A stretch of DNA of 64,000 nt from Ctenosaura bakeri. Taxonomy: Eukaryota; Chordata; Lepidosauria; Squamata; Iguanidae. The DNA is taken from the NCBI GenBank assembly GCA_948474755.1, contig CAOLHI010001442.1, positions 806,001 through 870,000 on the forward strand. Reading direction: 5' to 3'. The notes beneath the pieces were generated by a model, which was given only the letters and a program-made list of their open reading frames with translations, searched no databases and was not told the DNA's origin. The translations under genes and the position numbers were made by a program. Shown here piece by piece: positions 36,361 through 48,706 of the stretch. How positions within the stretch are numbered: position 1 is the first letter of the stretch; every line of letters starts with the position of its first letter.

Positions 36361-37175
36361 AACAGGGTCTGGCGTTTCCATCCCTGAAGGTTTACCCCCC
36401 CGCGATCGTGGCATACCAACCGCCACGATCTGCGGCATCGGCCTTCTTCAGGAACGATACCGTTAAACGGTTCCTGAAAGGACTTCATCATCTCTACCCG
36501 CCGGTATCGCCGCCGCTACTGCCGTGGTCCCTATCGCTGGTGCTGTCGCAGCTGACAAAGCCGCCCTTGAGCCGATGGCGACCTCGGATGACAGGCTCCT
36601 GACCATGAAAACTGCCTTCCTGGTAGCGGTGACCTCAGCGAGGCGAGCGGGGGAGTCACAGCTCTTCGGTCCGATGAGCCCTTCATGGTCTTCCACAGGG
36701 AAAAGGTGGTCCTGAGACCTACATCTCGTTCCTGCCAAAGGTGGTGTCCAGTTTCCATCTCAACCAGGACATCATTCCTGCCTTCTTCCCAATCCGACGA
36801 CACCCCCTGGAGCGGCCCCCCACTCCCTGGACGTGCGTCGGGCCTTGGCCTTCTACAAGGACAGGACTGCTTCCTTCTTTACAGACGCCGCATCTCTTTG
36901 TTTGCTATGGGCGACGTCGGAAGGGCCTCAAAGTTACCCCCCGGTTTAAGTGGGTGGTGAGGACTATTGAACTGGCGTATGAGCTCGCGAGGAAGCCTCC
37001 GCCCCCCTTTTTCGAGCCCACTCCACCAGAGCTGTGGCTACTTCTGCGGCTCTCCTGCAAGGAGTTGACCTGCATGAACTCTGCCGTGTGGGAAACCCGG
37101 TCCCAACCATCGACCTTCGTGCGCCACTTAAAGGGTCGACTGCCGGTCGCGCAGAGATGCCCAGTTTGGACGTGA
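36190..37175 (+). pseudogene. DIRS tyrosine recombinase, broken
   Basis: Remains of the recombinase that inserts the circular DNA. LLTMKTAFLVAVTSARRAGE near 36595 carries the first catalytic Arg box. The second box HSTRAVATSAALLQGVDLHE is readable near 37019 (His and Arg kept), followed by VGNPVPT. The last box reads TFVRHLK near 37105, so the nucleophilic Tyr expected after the His appears as Leu. Several frameshifts. Even if the shifts were sequencing errors, the missing Tyr would inactivate this copy. Confidence 0.8.
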
Positions 37176-37235
37176 GGTGCTGGCTTCCGTGCTGTAGGAC
37201 CTGACCCGCCATCCGACCGGTAAGCTACACAGTCC

Positions 37236-37325
37236 CCCTAGTGTATGAAGGCACAGAGACCACAAAAGAAGAAGAGGTTGCTTACCTGTAACTGTGGTTC
37301 TTCGAGTGGTCATCTGTGCCATCAT
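37236..37325 (+). repeat. DIRS internal complementary region
   Basis: 37236-37274 (CTAGTGTATGAAGGCACAGA onward to GAAGAAG) is the reverse complement of the left end. 37275-37325 (AGGTTGCTTACCTGTAACTG onward to GTGCCATCAT) is the reverse complement of the right end. Together they equal the circle junction in reverse, the template DIRS elements use to complete their ends during replication. Small differences from the genomic ends: a 4-nt change in the A/G run and a 2-nt change next to the right tip. Confidence 0.92.
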
Positions 37326-37374
37326 CACCCCGGGCCCCTTTCCCCCCCTCTTTCTCAGGTCCCTGTAGGTTCTA

Positions 37375-37569
37375 CGGCGGACAAAAAGAACTGGGGGAGA
37401 CCGTTGCTCGGCGGGAGGAGCATGCGCAGTACCGGCGTGGGGGGGGGGTTCCCGCCAAGCGATCAAGCTCTAGAAGTTTTCAAACGCTACCGCGCAGGCG
37501 CTAAAGCTCCTAGTGTATGATGGTACAGATGACCACTTGAAGAACCACAGTTACAGGTTTAAACAACCT
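37375..37569 (-). repeat. DIRS right terminal inverted repeat
   Basis: CGGCGGAC, TTGCTCGGCGGGAGGAGC, GCGCAGGCGCTAAAGCTCCT, then GAAGAACCACAGTTACAGGT to the end at 37569. It is the inverted copy of the left repeat and extends about 25 bp further outward, the asymmetry typical of DIRS elements. Confidence 0.93.
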
Positions 37570-38509
37570 GTTCCTCCCAAATCCATTTTCTAATTGGCCA
37601 AATATAAATAGAATGAAACTTAAAACTGTAAAGTTTTGGAGAATGTTTTCGTTATTATATACCTGGATGGTGCTCTATTAAATTTGTCAGTTGGTAATAA
37701 AAAAGTGCTTCCTCTTCATGTGAAATGAACATGTTCTAAAACAGTTCTCACTTGCCATTCAGTTCTTGCTACATAATAGCTCTGTTTGTAATGAAAACTC
37801 AGCTCAAGCTAGTATGGAAACTTTCTTTTGTTTCATAGGTTACTGCAATACAGCATGTGCTTAGAGTATGTGGCTTTCCTCCTTTTCTCAGACATTGCTT
37901 TTGTTTTATGTTATAAAGGCCTCCTTCCCACATTGCTGCATCACTGTGTGGTTACATGCTAAGTCTAACTTCACATGCAAGAGGATGTGCTTTAGAAAAT
38001 TTGATAACTTTCTTCCTTGCTCACAATATGTGTACTAGAAAGATCTGACAGCATGCAGGAATTTATGCGATGGGTGAATTTCATAAGTATAGTTGTGCCT
38101 TTTTAATAGTCCTATGAAAGGAGGCTCCCATGGATTTGTGTGTTCTGTGAGGTTAACTCCCTTCCCCCATCATATTTGCATTTTATTTCCTTTCCCTTCT
38201 CAACTGATGGGGCAACAAATTCAAGAACTATGGCATTAGGATTAATTATGAACTTTTGAGATGGGTCTTAAAAGTCAAAAAGGGCTGTACAATCCTCAGG
38301 CATACAAGATGGCAAAGAAATTCATTATGGTCAGCTAAACTGAATCTTCTAAAATGTCTCTCAAAGTAAAGTGCTTCTACAAAAAGCTCAGGTTTGTACA
38401 ATGATGATTATATTGTCTCTGAGAGGAATTAAGATGGACAGTTCAGTTGCAAAGAGAAGTTTCCCCACCCAGTCTTTGAGAGTTCTTTCTCTTTTTTCTC
38501 TCTCTATAG

Positions 38510-39867
38510 ATGCTTCACCAGAAACAATGGGAACTCTCTTCGGAGTGAACTCTGTAAATGGGGACTTGGGTAGCCCTTCTGATGATGAAGATATGCCCAC
38601 AGGACATCATGATTCACCTACAGTTTGTTCAAATGGCCCAGTCTCTGAGGATTCGTCTGCAGAAACCATCCAGCGGCATTCTCTGAGGACTAGTACAACT
38701 CTGGAAACGGATCCAGAGGATTTGACCTCTGCAGCTTCAAGGTCATTAGCACCCAGAGGCCGCCAGGACTCCCTGAATGACTACCTAGATGCAATAGAAC
38801 AAAGCAATCATTCTAGATCTGGAACTTCCACTTGCAATGAACGTGCTATTGGTGCATCCCCAAAATTAAGAAGTAGCTTCCCTACTACACTAGACTTAAT
38901 GCTATGCTTCACATTGACTCTGATGAGGAGGAGCATGAATACCACCAGGCTTTAGGGTTCCAGTCATCACTGGATGATGATGGTGGTGGATTGGTGATGT
39001 TGAATGGTGCTACTAGGAGTGCTGAAGAAAGTTTCTTAAATGGTTCCTCAAGCCAGGTAACAAGCCAGGGCCCTGAAGAAAATGAGCCACCAGAGGTAGA
39101 AAATGCTTCACAGCCTTTTGAATGTCAGCAGGAGATCCCTGAAGAGCATGTAGAATTGGAGCTAAGAGGAGAAGAAACTAGAACCTCTCAGGTGTCTCAG
39201 GATGATGGGCCGGTAGATCTGGCTCCCACTGAAACTTCTTCACCTCAGGAGACGGAGCTGCCAAGTGCTCTCCTGAATGCTGGAGCTTCTGAGTCTGCTC
39301 CTGAAGACAGAAACAGAATTACAGAAGCTGAATCTGTTGATCAGGGATCAGAACCTTCTCAGATTTCTTCAGAAACTGAGCAGAGTGATCCTGCTCGTAC
39401 CGAAAGTGTTAGTGAATCAAGCACAAGGCCAGAAGGAGAGAGTGATGTGGAAGGGGCTGATGGCTCATGCCAAGAAGGTACAGCTCCTCGACTCTCATCT
39501 GTTGACACTCAATGCTCTTCCTTTGAAAGTGCTCGGTTTCCTGAGACGCCAGCCTTTTCTTCTCAGGAGGAGGAAGAAGGAGTTTGTACAATGGAGACCA
39601 CTAGCAATGAGCCTCCCTCAGAAACCCAGGAAGTTGTATGCACGCAGGCATCTTTGCCTGCAGTGAACATACCAACTGCTCCTGAGGAAGGGCAACTATC
39701 TGAGGCAGGTGGGCTGCAGGATGGTGATGAGACTGAAGAAATCTGGCAGCGGAGGCAAAGTCTGCAGGCTGCAGCTGCGCATAATAACCAGTCTCAAGAC
39801 GAAGAGGCTGGAGGGTCCCAGGCAGCTTGTGAGGGAGCTGCTTCTCAGGTGGATGGAGCGAGTGGAG
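38510..39867 (+). CDS. HECW2: HECW2 exon 6 of window: long acidic linker, with one-base frameshift
   Basis: Large 1358-bp exon, acceptor TCTCTATAG (ends 38509), donor GTAATG (39868). It encodes the disordered Ser/Glu/Asp-rich linker between C2 and WW1, with conserved islands [48 protein letters not shown] and [18 protein letters not shown]. The frame is open from 38512 to 38886 and then jumps: the conserved protein continues without loss in another frame (MLHIDSDEE at 38904) to 39866. Comparison with the conserved order places a single missing base between 38886 and 38887, where an Asp codon has only its last two bases. Read literally, translation would stop at 38955. An assembly error is more likely than a null allele, because every flanking exon is intact. 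Confidence 0.93.
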
Positions 39868-40127
39868 GTAATGAGTGCAAAAAGGGCAGCCTTGTCATCC
39901 TGTCTCATTGAGCTGAACTGTCAACTGCTTCTCTCTAAGTTCATTCTATGATAGACTCCATTTTCTCTAGAAAATTAGTTGTTAATCCTGACTTCATAAA
40001 TATCTACTCCAGATATAAAGCATTGACTAGCATCCTATTGGTGAATTACAATACCGTAAATGGATTTATGCCATTTCAACACAGGCTTTTGGTCATTTGC
40101 GGCATCAGAATTCTAGTCTGATGCTGT

Positions 40128-40442
40128 AGTGAGCAAAATCCTGCCCAAACCCCACATTCTAAGCAGCACAACACAACATGGCCATGTCTGTACCGTCAGA
40201 GTGGGGGATCACCAGGGATGTGTGCAGTTAATTTGCTGTAGCTGGACACACTGCAAGGATATCATCTTCAGGGGCTTCTTGAAGAGCCCTTAGGGTCCCT
40301 GAAGATGATTGTCATGGTGCATCCAGCTACAGGAAAATGGCTCGATTCATCCTTATGGATTACACTACTCTTTAATAATATGAGAATGGCCCTCTGGGAG
40401 GGGGGCTGTACTGCTGGCAAGGTGGGTTTCGGGAGGGTAATA
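40128..40442. mobile_element. Foldback element: long imperfect palindrome
   Basis: Two arms of about 155 bp are inverted copies around a centre near 40285. The inner arms match well (ATCATCTTCAGGGG at 40261 against CCCTGAAGATGAT at 40298). Next are CTGTAGCTGG (40233) against CCAGCTACAG (40323). Further out, ATGGCC against GGCCCT and a CCCAAACCCCACATTCTAAG segment against CAAGGTGGGTTTCGGG also pair. It could form a long hairpin when single-stranded. Probably a MITE or foldback transposon; the exact tips and family are unknown. Confidence 0.75.
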
Positions 40443-41032
40443 TCAGGAGATGTAGCTAATGGAGGTGCAGCTGCATGATCCACATACATTTTCTGATGTA
40501 AAGTCTTGGTGAGTGTATCCAGTAATAGCCTTGGCAAGGCTCTTAGTTGAAGAGATGGTGGACTTCCATATGTATACATACAAATATCTACTTGCTGATA
40601 GATACATATACATTCTCTGAGAACCTTGCACAAGTAGGCATCTCCCACTCCTTCTCTGTAGTCAGTCTAGTGCTGACTCCTTCCTTTGTCTGCCTCTGCC
40701 TCTTTGTGCAGGCCTGTGCTCTCAGGTAGTCCTGGAGTCTAGAGTAGGGGTTTTCCCCAAGTCATCCTAGCATAGTATTCTTGTATGTTTAAACGAAAAT
40801 ACATCTCCTTAAACACAGGAATAGATTTTTGTAATCATTCAAATTGCATCCCTTGATTTCATGGACTATAAGCCTGTCTGTCTGTCTGATTGATTGATCA
40901 ATTGATCAAGAAAGGAAAAAATTCATGGATTTTATTTTTGTCATTTTTATTTTTAGTGTATCAGTTAGAATTTCCTTTGGAAGAGTTAAAACTAGGCAGC
41001 GTTTTAATGCTGCTTCTTCATGTTTTATCTAA

Positions 41033-41215
<183 letters not shown>

Positions 41216-42160
41216 TAGAAAACAGGACTAAAAACATTCCATAGAACTCTGTCTCTAGAAGACACAAAATAAATGTTTATTGGTTCCAATACAATCTTCT
41301 GTTTTCTCTGGCTTCAAAAATCAAATGCTGTGTTTAATCCATTTGTTTCTCTTTCCCTGGATATCGTGCTGTTGCAAAGTTCTCCCAGCGTGGATGGAAT
41401 AGTATCATAGGGAAAGAGGTAGTTACCTAGCCTGTTGGCTATTGAGCCCATAGTTGTCTCAGAATCAGCAAAATACACCGTGAAAGATGTAAAAGCACTC
41501 TTTCAATCAACTGTCAAATTCAAAAAATCTTTTTTCCAGCCCTGTGGTGTGCCCTACCAAATCACTGAGCTGTAGCCCCTTCTTGTAAGATGGCTGGTCC
41601 CTTAGATAGAGTGGTGGGTGGAGAGGGTACCTAAAGAGGTGGAGTACCAAAGACAGTGAATTCTACCTCCCTGCCTCAGGAGCACCCTTGCCACTGCTGC
41701 CTCCCTGTCTCATCTTGTCATGGCAGTATTCCCGGTCAACCTACCATCTCAGTGTATGGTAGCCACTGCTCTAAACAGAGCCAGCTAGGCCCCCAGTTCC
41801 TGGCACTAGGGATGTAGTTGACTCTGTTTAAGGCAGCACTAGCCACTTTGTGCTTCATACATTGGGTAGGCAGCAGGTACTGCAGAAGCTGAGGTGTGTG
41901 GAGTGGAAGAGACAAGGGAACAATTATTATGCCACCAGTAAATACTCTCCTCCAAGAGTGAAATACCTTTTTGAAGCCTTCACTTATTTAATAAATTTAT
42001 GTCTCACAGCAAGCAACAGTTCTCTTGTGACACACTAGTGCATCTCAACACACAGTGCTGGCCTTGTCTCTAAGTCAGACTCTGATGTGTGCTAGTAATT
42101 AACCTGCATATTTGCATGAAATGTGATCTGAACTAGGCTGCCAGTTTTGCTTGTGTACAT

Positions 42161-42690
42161 TCATAGAATCATAGAATCATAGAATCATAGAAATGTAGAG
42201 TTGGAAGAGACCACACGGGCCATCCAGTCCAACTCCCTGTCATGCAGGAACACCCTCAAAGCACTCCCGTCAGATGGCCATCAAGCCTCTGCTTAAAAAC
42301 CTCCAAGGTAGGAGACTCCACTACTCTCCGAGGCAGCAGATTCCACTGCCGGACAGCCCTGACTGTCAGGAAGTTCTTCCTGAGGTTCAGGTGGAATCTC
42401 CTTTCCTGCAGCTTGAATCCATTGCTCCTTGTCCTGGTTTCTGGAGCAGCAGAAAACAAGCCCCCTCCTTCCTCTACGTGGCATCCCTTCAAATATTTAA
42501 ACATGGCTATCATGTCCCCTCTTAACCTCCTTTTCTGCAGACTAAACATACCCAGCTCTCTCAGTCTATCCTCATAGGGCATGTTTTCCAGGCCTCTCAC
42601 CATTTTGGTCACCCTCCTCTGGACTTGCTCCAGCTTGTCAATATCCTTCTTGAATTGGGGTGCCCAGAACTGGACACATTAAATTAAATT
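42161..42690 (-). mobile_element. CR1 LINE 3' end
   Basis: Minus-strand 5'-truncated CR1. The tail at 42162-42192 shows several ATTCTATGA units (TCATAGAA on +), the CR1 3' hallmark. The minus-strand frame 42612-42256 reads [20 protein letters not shown] and [16 protein letters not shown] and ends in LDGHLTGVL, the usual C-terminus of CR1 ORF2. The frame is open over 118 codons, so this copy is fairly young. Confidence 0.93.
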
Positions 42691-42758
42691 AAACCTTTTA
42701 GCAAATATGACATATACCAAACATGGAGACCTCAGTGGTCCTCAAAATGTTGCTCTAA

Positions 42759-42953
<195 letters not shown>

Positions 42954-43832
42954 TGAGAATTATTTAGGTTGTTATTGTTACAGCTACAGTACAAAAGAAG
43001 CACTGTGTAACATCCCCTTTTTTGCGTGACAGCAGTCAGGCTTCATTATTGCAGACCATGTAACTTCCTTGAACTAAGCTAGTGTAGAAATGTTTATCTT
43101 AGTAACTTCCAACATAGCTAAAGCTTGGCATTAGCCCAGAAATATGACCTTGAGAGACATTTCTCATCCTGTGAATCAACAGGAAAGATGTGATATGGTT
43201 TTGACTTACTGTTGAGACAAACCCAAGGAGCATAGTGGGAGTTTCATAAACATTTTTGTGACCACTCAAATGTATCCTTTATTTTCAGACATGACAGAGG
43301 AGGCATGGTTACTTCATTATGTGGAAAAATGTTAACAGGAATTTCAATTTATGTGCTTCATATACCGCACTGGTCTAAGGCAAAGAAGTGTGTGTGCCAT
43401 GCAGCTGTATTTGCCTAAAATGATGGTGTCATATAGCTAAGTCAGAATTATATGTGTGAGTGCGGAATGCCATCCTGTTCAATACATAATCCCTGATTTG
43501 CTAGGATCTTGACTAAAAGAAGTCTCCTTAACTCTTCCTTTTCTTCATGGCACTAAAGCAAAAAAAGGTGTGGTAGCAAAAAGTAGTAACAGAGTAGACA
43601 GTTGTGTTGTGTCTGAAATGGTAGTATGTCACTATTTTCCACCTTTAAAAATTGTGCATTTCATGATGAAATAAGTGTTTAAAAATCTGTAGCAGAACTT
43701 TTATTCTATTCTTCAGCTGATTGTTAAACTGCCGTTTAACATTTTGCTACAATCATATGTCAACATTTTGGGTATGCCAGCCTGTAATATATTTAATGTA
43801 TGCTGTACATAATGCCAGTCTTGGTACTTCAG

Positions 43833-43936
43833 GTATCAAAGTATTCGCCGAACAATGACTAATGACAGACCAGAGGAGCACCCAAGTGCTATGGATGGAG
43901 CTGGAGAGGATCCTGACTTCCACCACCCTAGTGCAG
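43833..43936 (+). CDS. HECW2: HECW2 exon 9 of window: inter-WW segment
   Basis: 104-bp exon, acceptor GGTACTTCAG (ends 43832), donor GTGAGA (43937). It encodes 34 codons starting [20 protein letters not shown] and ending HHPSA, then one base of Asp. This lies in the connecting segment between WW1 and WW2, and its RRTMTN stretch is conserved in HECW proteins. Confidence 0.94.
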
Positions 43937-44499
43937 GTGAGAACTTCCTTCATGCCTCCCTCTTTGTTCTTCAAATGACAGTCTGTTCCTTCCTTCAGAT
44001 TCTTTCAGATTCTGAGTGACCCACATTTAAAGGTGTGTGCGCCCTGTTACTGGACATTGCTTAGTTAAATGTTGGAAGCAGCTTTGGTTCTTTCCTAAAT
44101 ATTGTAAATAAGTCAACCTCCAGTGGAGTCTGACTGCCAGTAGAACAGACACCCAATGGCAGAAGAGATTCTCTACATCTATGTGGCCCTCTCTCTCCTT
44201 GCACCCACCAAATAGGATGTAGAAGCTGACAAAATGTGGAGATTTGGGCTAGCCAGGGGTGTGACAGATCAGGTCTGCTTTCCGTCTCCCTCTCTGGAGA
44301 AATAGCAACTTTTTCTATATATATATCATCCCTTGGTTCCCTCTCCACACTTACATCTCCCTTCTTGCTTCCCCTAATCCCGCAACCCATGTGAATGTAG
44401 GGCAAAGTGTTTTCAGGCTTATCCTAATAAATGTGTCACTGGTGACAGCATGTGTAACTGAGCTCAGATTAAAGAGACACTGTTTGGAGACTGCTCTTT

Positions 44500-44524
44500 T
44501 TAAAAAATAAATAAATAAATAAAT
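44500..44524. repeat. (ATAA)n simple repeat
   Basis: About five ATAA units after an A run. Confidence 0.85.
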
Positions 44525-46007
44525 CCTTATTAAACAAACTGACAAGGAAAAGGTATTTGGCAATGAAATGTCATCAAACAGCAAAGCACTGTCAGCTCTT
44601 AAAAGGCAAACACTTCCTCAACTCTTTCTTTCTTTCTCTCTGAAGGAACTCCTCCCCTTTCAAACTCACAGAAAGAACACTCTTTCAAACCCTGTTTCTG
44701 TTATTTTTCTGTTATGCTGACTCCCCCACCTAGCTTATCCTTCTGGCTAACCTGGGTTCTTTAGTCAGTGAGCCAATCAAATTAAGTCCCTCTCTGTTGC
44801 TAGGGTGGCTCTGGTGGCTACCCCCTGCACCTCCCCAGGTTTCTCACAGAAGCATCTTGCAGAGGAGAACAAGAAAGGGTGATGCAGGGGAAGAAGAAAG
44901 GACCCTCTCTCATACATAAGCAGCTGCCCACACAGGTGACACTGGACATAAACCTCTGTATGCAGCATTCACCCTTCTCCTTCAATACAGCTGTTCATAG
45001 ACTGTTGGTGGTGCCTGGTGGCGCCCATGCTGAGGTGGTGGTACTGTGAATCTGTTTGGATTCTCATCCAAAGCAGCTACCAGTATTTAGGAGATTGTAT
45101 TCAGTACTTGGAAATCTCATTTAAAGTTCAGGCTAATACTCAGAGCAGAGTTACTGCTCCATTGACATGGAAGCCATCAGCCAATTCTGCTTTCTGTGTG
45201 GGTATCTTCTGCTGCTGCTCATTGGTGGGCCTTATTTCATTGTGGTGATGGATAATGTCTCCTACGTTGCATGTTCCCATAATACTAAATTAATTTGATT
45301 TTGAAAAAAATCAAATTGCATATTTGTGGTGTATCTGTGTGGTTCTCTTTAAATTTCTCATTTAAATGTTTCAAGGTGTAAACCACTGCTAGTTAAATCT
45401 TCTTCAGCTTTGTAAAATTCTACAGCTGGAGTGGGGCTTTCCAATTAGTTTGAATTTCTGCTCCAAAAGTTAGAGTTGATATGGCCTGTAATTCTGGGAG
45501 TTGTAGTCCAAAATACTGTGCAGGTTAATGGTTCTCCATTTCTAGCCCACATTGAGTCAGAGGTAGAAACAAGAAGCTGGTGAGGTTTTTAATGCTTACT
45601 CTTTTCCTCTAAGTCCTGCCAACTAGTTTTTCTGCCAACTAGGATTCTTTCCCTTCTTATTTTTAAACTAATAACGTTCCATCCAGTTGCCCAAGACTGC
45701 AGTATTAATAATCATTCTACATATAAAATGTTCTTACATATGTTAAAGGCAGATTTGTTATTAGCAAAAGTATACTGTAAGTCTTTCAAGCCTCATGTTC
45801 GTTATGGATCAGCCAGTATTCATTATTCACCCGAACTGATTGTCTGACTGAAACACTCCTTTCACTCTGGTAATCTATTTAATTTCAAAACCAGCTTAAA
45901 AGTTGTGCTCTATATTGGCTAATACAAATGCAGAGGGAAAAACCTACAGCAAATGTAAGGAACACATGTTATTTGCATCTCTGAAACTGACACTGAAATT
46001 GTATTAA

Positions 46008-46184
<177 letters not shown>

Positions 46185-47029
46185 TGAACAGTGGACAATA
46201 TGATGTATTTGCATGTTTAGTATGATGGCCAGTGAGGCCTGTGCCAAAATGTGTGTGGTTTGTCTGTACTGCCTTTCAGTCTAACAAAATGCCACTTTCT
46301 AAGTGATAACAATGTGGAAACAGATACTAAAACCTAGGACAGCAGGATTAAACCCTTTCATGTCTGAGTAAAATCCACTGAAGGCCAAGCAGAATAAACA
46401 TATTTTTGCAGTTCTCCTTAAGTCCAGCGGAGTTGGAACTAGTTTAACTTCCTCAGAAGAGCATTTTGTAACCATGGTGCTAGCATGAAAAAAGGCCCCA
46501 TGTTTCAACTTTCCCTCAGCTGAACCTGTTTTGGTGATCAGAGGGGTGGGGGGAAGCCCTCAACCTGTGGGCAGGTTCATATGGAAGAAGACAACCTTTT
46601 CAAGTATCCTAGAAATTAATCGATTTTGGTAACAAGGCTCTGGCTCAAACACAGTTCTGAAAATTGATTCTCCTATTGTTAAGAAGAAGAAAAAACCTTA
46701 CTAAAGAAAGGATTCATTGGTGGAAATAAAGAATTATTGAGGGGACCCTGAAGGATTATCTAGACTGTCTAGATTACCTAAATCTGTCTCAATTGATTGT
46801 CAGGCTTGGTTATTGGGCAGAAAGGGCCTTGGTCACCTTGGTGATCAAAGAATAGGAAGATTATGTCCCTTTTGATTCTTCTGTATCTGCAGTGGTTTTC
46901 AGTATCTTCAGCCATGATATTCTAGACTGTCTCTTTGGGATAGGACTTACAGATATGTTCTGCAATGACTTTGTTCCTTCTTAGAGAGACAGGTCCAGAA
47001 GGTGGTACTGCGGGTTTCCTGCTTAATGC

Positions 47030-47100
47030 CTTGGAAGCTAGCCTGTGGCATCTCCCTTCCTGTGAAAAAGGCAGGGTATAAATCCAATCAATAAATAAAC
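47030..47100 (+). repeat. LINE/SINE-type 3' tail fragment
   Basis: GCATCTCCCTTCCTGTGAAA then AAGGCAGGGTATAAATCC resembles the 3' tail of L2-type LINEs and associated SINEs. Confidence 0.5.
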
Positions 47101-47239
47101 ATTCCTCAGAGTTTGTCTTCTCTTCCATGATATTTAATATTTACATGTAACAACTAGGAGAGGTTATGTAAAGATTTGAGTTTGATGACACAATTTCTCC
47201 TTTTCCATCTTAATTCAAGGAAGCTGTTTTAATTCTAAA

Positions 47240-48170
47240 CCAGTGTCTGGTGTCAGTAATAGACTGAGGAGGACAAGCAAATTGAAGCCTAATCGAGACA
47301 AGACAGAGGTTCTCTTAGTCAAAAAACAGATCAAGGAATAGGAATTAAGCCTATCTTGGATGGAATTACACTCCTCCAGAAGAGACAGCTTCACAATTTG
47401 AGTGTATTGCTGGATTTAGCCCCAAACCTGAATTCTCATACCTGAACTGTGGCTAAGAATATGTTTGCACAATTGAAGTTAGTGCATCAGTTGTGCCTAT
47501 TAGAGATGTCATGGATCAATGTAACGTGCTCTATGTGCAACTGTCTTTCAAGAATGTTCAGAAGCTGCAAATAGTCCAAAATGTTGTGATCAGGATGTTA
47601 ACTGAGGCTGATCACAGGAAACATAATCCCCTCTTCCATCAGCTCTGCTGGCCACTGTTTTACTTACAGGCACACTTCAAGGTGCTGGCTGTGTCCAATA
47701 AAGCCCTATGTTATTGGGGTGTAGACACTCTGAAAAAAAATGTAGCTTTCCATATGAGTCTCCTTGGGCTTTAAGATCTGCAATCATACCACCTTTAGAA
47801 GTGCAGACAACTGGTAGAATGCCTTCTCACTGGCTGTTCATAGGTTCTGGAATTCCCTTCCAAAGGAAGTTGAGTTAGTCTGCTCCCTGTTGTCCTTCCA
47901 AGTGTAAGCTTGGAGTAAGACTTTTCTGTACAGGGAGAACTCCAACAGCTGACTGCCTGTTACAGTCTGACTTCTAAAATTAGCATGCTAGACCTCTTAA
48001 TATTGTACTGTTTTTCATTATTCGTGTATTTTAAAAATTTAATTGGTGTTTTAATAAAAAAATTGTTTAATTTCCATGTTAAAATATATGATTTGTTTTA
48101 ATTGGAACTCTTTCAACTATGTGTGAACCATCTTGCATCCCAGCCCTGGGAGAAAAGCCACATATAAAAC
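47240..48170 (+). mobile_element. L2 LINE 3' part, decayed
   Basis: LKPNRDKTEVLLVK (near 47285) is the end of the L2 reverse transcriptase palm. 47493-47774 reads MDQCNVLYVQLSFKNVQKLQ then IVQNVVIRMLTEADHRKHNP and CWPLFYLQAHFKVLAV, matching the L2 C-terminal region (LDYCNALLYGLP, LQLVQNAAARLV, LHWLPVRYRIDFKI). The 3' end has ACCATCTTGCATCCCAG and AGAAAAGCCACATATAAAAC. Old and inactive. Confidence 0.82.
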
Positions 48171-48457
48171 AAATCAATATTTTTTTAAAAAAATGGAATT
48201 GCTGCTTCTATAAGGTTGGAGTAGACAAAGTCAGGCCCAAAAACCCAAAAATAAAAAATGGAAGTGGCTACTTCTTTGCTTTTCTGGATCTGATGCAGAC
48301 TGTAGCAGCTGCTGAGGATAAAAATTTGGTACGTAGACCTGCCAAAGTTGTCCACTCCTGTGTGAATGGTGAATTCAGAATGCTTGGTATCTTCTTCCTG
48401 ATAAAACTTATGAAGGCATTCCAAACTAGATAATTTCTGAAACTTGTTGAGTTTTAA

Positions 48458-48706
<249 letters not shown>

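Larger units (their letters stand above)
31478..37569 (+). mobile_element. DIRS-type tyrosine-recombinase retrotransposon (complete ends)
   Basis: 6092-bp GC-rich element with the full DIRS layout. It has terminal inverted repeats (31478-31651 and 37375-37569), gag-like, RT-RNase H and tyrosine recombinase regions in that order, and an internal complementary region (37236-37325) holding the reverse complement of the right end joined to the left end. The trinucleotide GTT sits at both junctions (31475-31477 and 37570-37572), with no longer target duplication, as expected for recombinase-mediated insertion. Coding regions have many frameshifts. DIRS elements are known in fish, amphibians and reptiles. 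It lies in a HECW2 intron in sense orientation. Confidence 0.95.
29715..38509 (+). other. HECW2: HECW2 intron between exons 5 and 6
   Basis: 8.8-kb intron, about 70 percent of it from the DIRS element (31478-37569), plus the second inverted-repeat transposon copy (30052-30753) and a LINE-type 3' tail near 29.81 kb. The stretch 37570-38509 is AT-rich without recognised features. Confidence 0.85.

Noticed and set aside
35762..36491. Minus-strand frames of 139-165 codons
   Set aside because: Shadows of the DIRS RT-RNase H and recombinase regions; no family motif is readable on that strand.
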